From: Paracoccaceae bacterium
GTDB taxonomy: Bacteria; Pseudomonadota; Alphaproteobacteria; Rhodobacterales; Rhodobacteraceae
Direction of reading: 5' to 3'
Length of the DNA: 6,310 nt
NCBI GenBank assembly: GCA_007131945.1
Contig: SLPP01000371.1
Location: 1 to 6,310, forward strand
Shown here: in pieces, positions 1 through 5,574 of the stretch
Layout: each line of letters begins with the position of its first letter
Position numbering within the stretch: the first letter of the stretch is position 1
Translations under genes and position numbers: made by a program
The notes under the pieces: model-generated
Told to the model about the DNA's origin: nothing
What the model saw: the letters and a program-made list of their open reading frames with translations, nothing else
Databases searched by the model: none

Positions 1-624
1 GACCAGGGCCAGCCGGGCTTTCCGGCGACGGTGCTGCCCGAGTTCCTGACCCGGATGGGCGTGCCGCATCGGATCGAGTACCAGGACACCTATTCGATCG
101 TCACCGACAAGGTGCCGCAGGGGCGGACCTATTGCGCGCTCTGCTCGCGGCTGCGGCGCGGGAACCTGTATCGCATCGCGCGCGAGGAGGGGTGCCAGGC
201 GGTGGTGCTGGGGCACCATCGCGACGACCTCTTGGAGACCTTCTTCATGAACCTCTTCCACGGCGGGCGGCTGGCGACGATGCCGCCGAAGCTCCGCAAC
301 GAGGAGGGCGACCTTCTGGTCCTGCGCCCGCTTGCCTTCGTCGCCGAGGCCGATTGCGACCGATTCGCCCGCGTGATGGGCTACCCGATCATCCCCTGCG
401 ACCTCTGCGGCAGCCAAGACGGGCTGCAGCGGATGCAGGTCAAGGCGCTGCTGGATGACTGGGAAAGACGCAGCCCCGGCCGCCGGCAGGTGATGTTCCG
501 GGCGCTTATGAACGCCCGGCCCTCGCACCTGGCGGATCCGGCGCTTTTCGATTTCGCCGCGCTGCAACCTGCGGGCGAGCAAGGTTTTCTCAACAATTCT
601 AAAGAGTTTTCCGGAAGCGATTAA
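1..624 (+). CDS. ttcA: TtcA, tRNA 2-thiocytidine(32) synthetase, 5' end cut off by the window
   Basis: TtcA thiolates cytidine 32 in the anticodon loop of some tRNAs. It works in the cytoplasm, uses ATP and carries an iron-sulfur cluster. The frame is open from base 1 and ends at TAA 622-624, giving 207 visible residues. The first visible residues, DQGQPGFP, match the family's DQ-QPGFP segment just after the nucleotide-binding part, so roughly 80 N-terminal residues with the SGGKDS P-loop lie upstream. Visible family marks are [11 protein letters not shown] (the first CxxC, nt 133-144), GHHRDD (nt 211-228), MPPKL, and PCDLCGSQ (the second CxxC, nt 397-408). In E. coli TtcA three cysteines from these two motifs hold the 4Fe-4S cluster, and all positions are kept here. 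The later [12 protein letters not shown] and LFDF segments also match. The last 14 codons lie in an unusually AT-rich patch. Identity is secure; the true start cannot be seen. Confidence 0.95.
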   Translation, partial: DQGQPGFPATVLPEFLTRMGVPHRIEYQDTYSIVTDKVPQGRTYCALCSRLRRGNLYRIAREEGCQAVVLGHHRDDLLETFFMNLFHGGRLATMPPKLRNEEGDLLVLRPLAFVAEADCDRFARVMGYPIIPCDLCGSQDGLQRMQVKALLDDWERRSPGRRQVMFRALMNARPSHLADPALFDFAALQPAGEQGFLNNSKEFSGSD

Positions 625-680
625 GGCTTCGGTCAGTCTCTGGGGCGAGTCCTGTCGGCTGTGACGGCAGCCACCGGAGC

Positions 681-685
681 AGGAG
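681..685 (+). promoter_or_regulatory. Shine-Dalgarno site of the EAL-domain gene
   Basis: AGGAG stands 9 bases before the ATG at 695. It is the clearest ribosome binding site in the window and favours this ATG over the in-frame GTG at 725 and ATG at 734. The 70-bp gap it lies in (625-694) shows no convincing promoter. It holds only two weak inverted repeats without a T tract: GAAGC/GCTTC at 614-630, overlapping the ttcA stop codon, and GGCTG/CAGCC at 657-672. Confidence 0.7.
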
Positions 686-694
686 CCGGGTCTG

Positions 695-2242
695 ATGCGC
701 TTTCGAGCGGAGCGGGCAGAAGTGTCCACCGAGATGGCCGAACGCCTGGCCGCCTGGATCCGGCGGCCGCAGGTGCTGGCGCTGGTGCCCGCGATCTCGC
801 TTCTGGCCTATGTGATCGGCGGCGAGGTCTGGCTGTTCGTCAGCGTCATCGCGCTGCAGTCGGGCTGGCTGGTGCTCGCCAGCCGCGCCGATCGCCGCCC
901 GGCCGAGCCGCGCCGGCCGCTCTGCCGGCCGGTACCGCGCGACAGCGTCGAGGCGGTGCTGCGGACCGGGGCCGCCCAGGGCGGCGAAATGGTGCCGGCG
1001 GCGGTGCTTCTGCGGCTCGACGAGGCCGAGGCGCTGCGCGAACGCCACGGCGCGCGGCTCTGCGCGGCGCTGGAAGAGGAACTGACCCTGCGCCTGGGCC
1101 GGAGCCTGCGCAGCCTCGACGCCTTCTGCGTGCTGCCCGAGGGGCGCTTCGGCATCGCGCTTGCCCCGCAGCGCGGCGTCGCGCTGGGCGCGGCGCTGGC
1201 GGTGGCGCAGCGGCTGCAGGCCGATCTGGGCCAGCCTTTCCGCTTCGAATCGGTCACCGTCTGGCCCAGCGTCTCGGTCGGGATGTGCCTGAACCCGGCC
1301 ACCGCCCGCGCCGCCGGGCTCGACATGCTGGAGGCCGCCGAGCGCGCCGCGCGGATCGCGCTGCAATCGGGCCCCGGCGGGCTGCACAGCTTCACCGCCG
1401 CCGACCAGGCCGCGCCCGGGGCCAGTGCCCTGCGCAGCGAGCTGCGCCGGGCGCTGGAGAACGGCGAGATCTGCGCCTTCTTCCAGCCGCAGGTCGAACT
1501 GGCCACCGGCGCGGTCTCGGGGATGGAGACGCTGGCGCGCTGGCTGCATCCCGAACGCGGCCTGATCCCGCCCGCCGAATTCCTGCCGCTGATCGAGGCC
1601 GAGGGACTGTCGACGCGGCTTGCCGAGCGGATGCTGCGCGACGGGCTCGCGGCGCTCAACCGGCTCGATGCGCAGGGGCTCGTGGTGCCGAACGTGGCGA
1701 TCAACCTCTCGGCGCCGGAGCTGGGCAATCCGCAGCTTGCCGAGACGATCGCCTGGGAACTCGACCGCCACGAGCTTGCCCCCGAGCGGCTGGTGCTGGA
1801 AATCGTCGAGACCGTGGTGACGCATACCGACGACGACGTCCTGGTGCGCAACGTCGCGCAGCTGGCCACGCTGGGCTGCGGGATCGACCTCGACGATTTC
1901 GGCACCGGGCATGCCTCGATCGCCAATATCCGCCGCTTCGCGGTCAGCCGGATCAAGATCGACCGCTCCTTCGTGACCCACATGCACCGCGATCCCGACC
2001 AGCGGCGCATGGTCGCCGCGATCCTGTCGATGGCGGGCGAGCTGGGCCTTGCCAGCGTCGCCGAGGGGATCGAGGTGCCCGAGGAGGCCGCGTTGCTCGC
2101 CGAGATGGGCTGCGAGCACGGGCAGGGATTCGGCATCGCCCGGCCGATGCCGGCGACCGAGCTGGCGCGCTGGCTGCACGCGCAGGCGGCACCGCGCGCG
2201 CAGGCGGCGGCGGCGCCGACGGCCGGCCGGGAACACGGCTGA
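695..2242 (+). CDS. Membrane-anchored EAL-domain c-di-GMP phosphodiesterase with a degenerate GGDEF domain
   Basis: This 515-residue protein probably breaks down the second messenger c-di-GMP at the inner membrane. Residues 26-43 and 45-62 form two adjacent hydrophobic segments, followed by an Arg/Pro-rich linker (64-82). Residues about 83-237 resemble a GGDEF domain, but PEGRF (148-152) replaces the catalytic motif, so cyclase activity is unlikely. An RxxD (R139-D142) sits five residues before it, the position of the product-inhibition site. Residues about 245-497 are an EAL domain: FFQPQV (262-267), ETLARW (278-283, ETL instead of EAL), N337 in NLS, E369, D400-D401 in DDFGTG, K421 in IKIDRSF, E457 and E460 in AEGIE, and Q477. 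These are the metal-binding and catalytic positions of active EAL enzymes, so hydrolysis is likely. The last 20 residues are a low-complexity Ala/Arg/Pro tail. The gene is separated from ttcA by 70 bp and followed by a hairpin, so it may be transcribed alone. The domain call is firm; its physiological role is unknown. Confidence 0.9.
   Translation: MRFRAERAEVSTEMAERLAAWIRRPQVLALVPAISLLAYVIGGEVWLFVSVIALQSGWLVLASRADRRPAEPRRPLCRPVPRDSVEAVLRTGAAQGGEMVPAAVLLRLDEAEALRERHGARLCAALEEELTLRLGRSLRSLDAFCVLPEGRFGIALAPQRGVALGAALAVAQRLQADLGQPFRFESVTVWPSVSVGMCLNPATARAAGLDMLEAAERAARIALQSGPGGLHSFTAADQAAPGASALRSELRRALENGEICAFFQPQVELATGAVSGMETLARWLHPERGLIPPAEFLPLIEAEGLSTRLAERMLRDGLAALNRLDAQGLVVPNVAINLSAPELGNPQLAETIAWELDRHELAPERLVLEIVETVVTHTDDDVLVRNVAQLATLGCGIDLDDFGTGHASIANIRRFAVSRIKIDRSFVTHMHRDPDQRRMVAAILSMAGELGLASVAEGIEVPEEAALLAEMGCEHGQGFGIARPMPATELARWLHAQAAPRAQAAAAPTAGREHG
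2180..2208 (+). repeat. Short direct repeat in the Ala-rich tail of the EAL gene
   Basis: The 11-mer GCGCAGGCGGC occurs at 2180-2190 and again at 2198-2208, 18 bases (six codons) apart. It encodes the repeated AQAA of the low-complexity C-terminus (residues 496-499 and 502-505). It probably arose by slippage and sits outside the EAL fold. Confidence 0.5.
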
Positions 2243-2258
2243 GCCGCCGCCCGGCGGC
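2243..2258 (+). terminator. Possible terminator hairpin after the EAL gene
   Basis: Directly after the TGA at 2240-2242, GCCGCC (2243-2248) and GGCGGC (2253-2258) form a perfect 6-bp G/C stem around the loop GCCC. Only a short TTT (2265-2267) follows at a distance, with no proper U tract. It could act as a weak intrinsic terminator or stabilise the 3' end of the mRNA. Its place between an ending gene and a probable promoter supports a boundary role, but G/C palindromes are common in DNA of this composition. Confidence 0.4.
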
Positions 2259-2302
2259 GATGACTTTCCGGCGAGACCGGCGCGGGGAACCGGGGAATCC
2301 GC

Positions 2303-2331
2303 TTGACCTTTGGGGGCGCAGTCTGTTGAAC
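2303..2331 (+). promoter_or_regulatory. Probable sigma70-type promoter of the yidC run
   Basis: TTGACC (2303-2308), preceded by GC as in the CTTGAC form common in alphaproteobacteria, is a near-perfect -35 box. Exactly 17 bases later TTGAAC (2326-2331) is a possible, poor -10 box, matching TATAAT at 3 of 6 places. Transcription would start near 2338, giving a leader of about 30 bases before the yidC ATG at 2367. The position fits the only sizeable gap before the packed run. The -35 is more convincing than the -10. Confidence 0.45.
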
Positions 2332-2366
2332 CGGCGCTGACCTGCCCAGCGACCCGGGAAGCCCCG

Positions 2367-4160
2367 ATGGACGACCAGAACAAGAACCTTCTCGTGGCCT
2401 TCGCGCTCAGCCTGATGGTCATCCTCGTCTGGTTCGCGCTCTTCCCGCCGCCCGAGCCCGAGCCCGCGCCGACGGTCGACCAGACCGAGCTGGTGCCGCC
2501 GCCCGCCACCGAGGAGGCGGTGCCGGGCGAGGTCACGCTGGCCGAGGAAGTCGCCCCCACCGCCGCCCGCATCGGCATCGACACGCCGCGGCTCACGGGG
2601 ACGATCTCGCTCATCGGCGGGCGGATCGACGATCTGCAACTGCGCGACTATTTCGAGACGACGCGGCCGGATTCGGACATCGTGCATCTGTTCAACCCGG
2701 TGGGCAGCGGCCGCGACGTCTTCTACGCGCTCTTCGGCTGGAGCCCGCGCGGCGCGGTCGAATTCGAGCAGGTGCCAGGGCCGAACACCGTCTGGCAGCA
2801 GGTCGGCGACAATGCGCTCGCCATCGGCGCGCCGGTGACTTTGCGCTGGGACAACGGCGCCGGGCTGGTCTTCACCCGCGTGGTCGAGGTCGATCAGGAC
2901 TTCATGTTCACCGTCACCCAGTCGGTCGAGAACACCACCGGCGCGGCGGTGACGCTGGATCCCTACGGCATCCTCGCCCAGCACGGGCTGCCGTCGGATC
3001 TGGAAGCCTTCTTCATCTCGCATGAAGGCATGATCCAGATGGCCGATGGCAGGCTGACCGAGGACAGCTACCGCAGCATGCGCAACTACCGCGTCGACGA
3101 GCGCGAGCGCACGCCGGCCAGCGTCACCCGGGTCGATGAGAACGGCTGGATCGGGCTGACCGGCAAGTACTTCATGGCCACCCTGATCGGCGCGCCCGGC
3201 CAGGGTTTCACCGCCGTCGCCCAGCACGTCCCCGGCGCCGACATCTACCAGACCTCGATGCGCCAGAACCCGGTGACCATCGCCCCCGGCGCCACCGAGA
3301 GCGTGCAGTCGATGCTTTTCGCCGGCGCCAAGGAATGGTCGCTGATCCGCTCCTACGAGCGCGAGAAGGGCATCGACCGCTTCGTCGACGCGATCGACTG
3401 GGGCTGGTTCTTCTTCCTCACGAAGCCGATCTTCGCGCTGCTCTACTTCGTCAACGGGATCATCGGCAACATGGGCTGGTCGATCCTGGTCCTGACGCTG
3501 ATCATCAAGGCGGTGCTGCTGCCGCTGGCGTGGAAATCCTATGTCTCGATGGCGAAGATGAAGGAACTCCAGCCCGAGATGATGGCGATCAAGGAGCGCG
3601 CCGGCGACGACCGCCAGAAGCTCCAGCAGGAGATGATGAAGCTCTACAAGGAGAAGAAGGTGAACCCGGCCGCGGGCTGCCTGCCGATCCTCCTGCAGAT
3701 CCCCATCTTCTTCTCGCTCTACAAGGTGATCTTCGTCACCATCGAGCTGCGCCACGCGCCCTGGATCTGGGTCTTCAACGATCTCTCGGCGCCCGATCCG
3801 ACCTCGTTCATCAACCTCTTTGGGCTCCTGCCCTGGGCCGCGCCCGATCCGCAGAGCTTCGCCGCGCTGATCCTGATCGGCATCATGCCCCTGATGTTCG
3901 GGCTGACGATGTGGCTGCAGATGCGGCTCAACCCGGCGCCCACCGATCCGTTGCAGGCGACGATCTTCAACTGGATGCCCTGGGTCTTCATGTTCATCCT
4001 CGGCGGCTTCGCCTCGGGTCTGCTGCTCTACTGGATCGGCAACAACATCATCACCTTCGCGCAGCAATACACGATCATGCGGATGAACGGATCGAAGCCC
4101 GACATCTTCGGCAACATCCGCGAATCGGTCAGCCGCAAGAAGGGCAACGCGACGAAGTGA
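2367..4160 (+). CDS. yidC: YidC, inner-membrane protein insertase (Oxa1/Alb3 family)
   Basis: YidC inserts and folds inner-membrane proteins, alone or with SecYEG. At 597 residues it has the length of Gram-negative YidC proteins with a large periplasmic domain. The start MDDQNKNL leads into the first membrane segment (about 7-26). A Pro/Glu-rich linker (27-65) and the beta-rich periplasmic domain (about 66-340) follow. The conserved core begins with an amphipathic WGWFFFLTKPIF helix (345-356), then TM2 (about 367-388), the cytoplasmic loop SMAKMKELQP...VNPAAGCLP (394-440), TM3 (about 437-457), TM4 (about 496-516) and TM5-TM6 (about 534-568). K381 aligns with E. coli Arg366, the positive charge in the substrate groove. 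The tail is short and basic. GGGAAG (2356-2361) lies 5 bases before the ATG; an in-frame TTG at 2310 would add 19 residues without family support and overlap the promoter. It is the first gene of the probable operon, with only 5 bases to the next ATG. Confidence 0.97.
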   Translation: MDDQNKNLLVAFALSLMVILVWFALFPPPEPEPAPTVDQTELVPPPATEEAVPGEVTLAEEVAPTAARIGIDTPRLTGTISLIGGRIDDLQLRDYFETTRPDSDIVHLFNPVGSGRDVFYALFGWSPRGAVEFEQVPGPNTVWQQVGDNALAIGAPVTLRWDNGAGLVFTRVVEVDQDFMFTVTQSVENTTGAAVTLDPYGILAQHGLPSDLEAFFISHEGMIQMADGRLTEDSYRSMRNYRVDERERTPASVTRVDENGWIGLTGKYFMATLIGAPGQGFTAVAQHVPGADIYQTSMRQNPVTIAPGATESVQSMLFAGAKEWSLIRSYEREKGIDRFVDAIDWGWFFFLTKPIFALLYFVNGIIGNMGWSILVLTLIIKAVLLPLAWKSYVSMAKMKELQPEMMAIKERAGDDRQKLQQEMMKLYKEKKVNPAAGCLPILLQIPIFFSLYKVIFVTIELRHAPWIWVFNDLSAPDPTSFINLFGLLPWAAPDPQSFAALILIGIMPLMFGLTMWLQMRLNPAPTDPLQATIFNWMPWVFMFILGGFASGLLLYWIGNNIITFAQQYTIMRMNGSKPDIFGNIRESVSRKKGNATK

Positions 4161-4165
4161 GCGGC

Positions 4166-4918
4166 ATGCGGCTCGCCCATATCTGCCGCCACCCGATCAA
4201 GTCGGCGGGCTACGAGGAGATCGCGCTCACCCGGCTGGAACCGGGACGCACGCTGCCCTTCGACCGGGCCTGGGCGGTGGCGCATGAAGGCGCCGGGCTC
4301 GGTGATGCGCCGCAGGGCTGGGAACCGAAGCAGAAATTCCTGCGCGGCTGGGCCGAGGGCGCGCTGATGGCGATCCGGGCGCGGTTCGACGAGGCGACGC
4401 GGGTGGTGACGCTCAGCCATCCGATGCGCCCCGAACTGACCGCGCGGCTGCCCGAAGACGGCGGCGCGGTGGTCGAGTGGCTGCGCCCGCTCTGGCCCGA
4501 GCGCCGCCCGGAGCTGACGCGGCTCGTCGCGCGCGCCGATGGCGGGGCGCTGACCGACATGCCCGATCCCTATGTCTCGATCCTGAGCCTGACGGCGAAC
4601 CGCATCCTCGGCCGGCGGCTGGGGCAGGAGCTGTCGATCCACCGCTGGCGCGGCAATCTCTGGCTCGAGGGGCTGGCGCCCTGGGAGGAGTTCGACCTGA
4701 TCGGGCAGGAGATCGAGATTGGCGCGGCGCGGCTGAAGGTCGTCGAGCGCATCACCCGCTGCCGCGCCACCTGCGCCAATCCGGCCACCGGCCGGCTCGA
4801 CGCCGACACGCTGGGCGCGCTGGAGGCGGGTTACGACCACCAGGATTTCGGCGTCTATGCGCTGGTCACGCGGCCGGGCGAGATCGCGCCGGGCGATCCG
4901 GTGCGGGTGCTGGCGTGA
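4166..4918 (+). CDS. MOSC-domain protein of the YcbX-like type, substrate unknown
   Basis: This 250-residue protein has an N-terminal MOSC_N beta-barrel part ([14 protein letters not shown], residues 8-21, and LPFDRAWAV, 30-38, like the family's HPVKS and DRRW segments). A C-terminal MOSC domain follows (about 125-250), with [10 protein letters not shown] (160-169), [10 protein letters not shown] (171-180) and [15 protein letters not shown] (196-210). C199 in the RCxxT motif is the expected catalytic or cofactor-linked cysteine. MOSC proteins bind molybdenum cofactor or carry sulfur. YcbX and mitochondrial mARC relatives reduce N-hydroxylated compounds, so a similar redox activity is possible here but not shown. 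ATG 4166 gives eight residues before HPIK, close to YcbX. GTG 4157 would add three residues and overlap the yidC stop as GTGA, the same arrangement as the next two junctions, so it is a real alternative. No molybdenum-cofactor gene is nearby; the position suggests co-transcription with yidC rather than a shared pathway. Confidence 0.88.
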   Translation: MRLAHICRHPIKSAGYEEIALTRLEPGRTLPFDRAWAVAHEGAGLGDAPQGWEPKQKFLRGWAEGALMAIRARFDEATRVVTLSHPMRPELTARLPEDGGAVVEWLRPLWPERRPELTRLVARADGGALTDMPDPYVSILSLTANRILGRRLGQELSIHRWRGNLWLEGLAPWEEFDLIGQEIEIGAARLKVVERITRCRATCANPATGRLDADTLGALEAGYDHQDFGVYALVTRPGEIAPGDPVRVLA

Positions 4919-5574
4919 CCACCCTGCCCTTCCCGCTGGCCGAGCCGCCCGACCCGGCTGCGGAGGAAGCCGGGCGCAAGCTCTTCGCCGGGCCCGTCGA
5001 CTTCGTCAAGGGCGTCGTGGCGATGGACGGCCTGCCGCCTGCCGACCGGCCGGAGGTCTGCTTCGCCGGCCGTTCGAATGTCGGCAAGTCGAGCCTGATC
5101 AACGCGCTCGCCGGCCGCAAGGCGCTGGCGCGGACCTCGAACACGCCGGGGCGCACGCAGGAGATCAACTTCTTCGACCTCGGCGGGCGGATCTGGCTGG
5201 TGGACCTGCCGGGCTACGGCTTCGCCGAGGCGCCGAAGCCTGTGGTCGCGCGCTGGCAGGCGCTGCTCAAGGCCTATCTCGCCGGAAGGCAGACCCTGCG
5301 CCGCGCCTTCGTGCTGATCGACATGCGCCACGGGGTGAAGGCGGTCGATCACGAGATCATGGAGCTCCTCGACCGTTCGGCGGTGACCTTCCAGGTGGTG
5401 CTGACCAAGGCCGACAAGATCGGCCCCGCGGCGCGCGAGAAGACGCTGGCGCAGGTGCGCGCGGCGCTCAACCGCCACCCCGCGGCCTTCCCCGAACTGC
5501 TTGTGACTTCCTCGGAAAAGGGCGAGGGTATCGCCGCGCTGCGCGCGATCATCGCCACGATGGACCGAGCATGA
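4915..5574 (+). CDS. engB: EngB (YihA/YsxC), GTPase for ribosome assembly
   Basis: EngB is a TRAFAC-class GTPase needed for late assembly of the large ribosomal subunit in the cytoplasm, and it is essential in many bacteria. The 219 residues match the usual length (about 200-220). GTP-binding motifs are in order: G1 GRSNVGKS (52-59), G2 T81 within [12 protein letters not shown]3 DLPGYGFA (97-104), G4 TKAD (164-167) and G5-like SSEKGEG (199-205). The family-specific [11 protein letters not shown] and DLPGYG sequences separate it from Era and Der. The start is GTG 4915, which shares GTGA with the stop of the MOSC gene. It gives the short N-terminal extension [13 protein letters not shown] before the conserved [11 protein letters not shown], while starts further upstream would run deep into the MOSC gene. 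No strong Shine-Dalgarno site is visible, which fits translational coupling. Nothing is missing from the catalytic set. Confidence 0.96.
   Translation: MTTLPFPLAEPPDPAAEEAGRKLFAGPVDFVKGVVAMDGLPPADRPEVCFAGRSNVGKSSLINALAGRKALARTSNTPGRTQEINFFDLGGRIWLVDLPGYGFAEAPKPVVARWQALLKAYLAGRQTLRRAFVLIDMRHGVKAVDHEIMELLDRSAVTFQVVLTKADKIGPAAREKTLAQVRAALNRHPAAFPELLVTSSEKGEGIAALRAIIATMDRA

Noticed and set aside
657..672. GGCTG/CAGCC inverted repeat as a terminator for ttcA
   Set aside because: The stem is only 5 bp with a 6-base loop and is not followed by T residues, too weak to call.
912..931. Two GCCGGCCG copies (912-919 and 924-931) that could pair as a hairpin
   Set aside because: They lie inside the coding sequence for the Arg/Pro linker of the EAL protein. 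Such G/C palindromes recur throughout the window and no T tract or other signal is attached.
661..2340. Open frame of 559 codons overlapping the EAL gene in another forward frame
   Set aside because: The product is almost wholly Ala/Arg/Gly/Pro and has no domain, whereas the frame at 695-2242 carries a full EAL domain and a Shine-Dalgarno site.
2310..2366. TTG 2310 as an upstream start for yidC
   Set aside because: It would add 19 residues before the conserved MDDQNKNLLVAF start, overlaps the likely promoter and has no ribosome binding site.
599..2614. Open frame of 671 codons on the minus strand
   Set aside because: It lies opposite the EAL gene, and its Arg/Gln/His/Gly-rich product is typical of the antisense frame of GC-rich codons. 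It has no recognisable domain and crosses the ends of two real genes.
1953..4067. Open frame of 704 codons on the minus strand
   Set aside because: It is antisense to the end of the EAL gene and most of yidC. The product is low-complexity, rich in His, Asp, Arg and Glu, with no motif. Long antisense frames are expected at this GC content.
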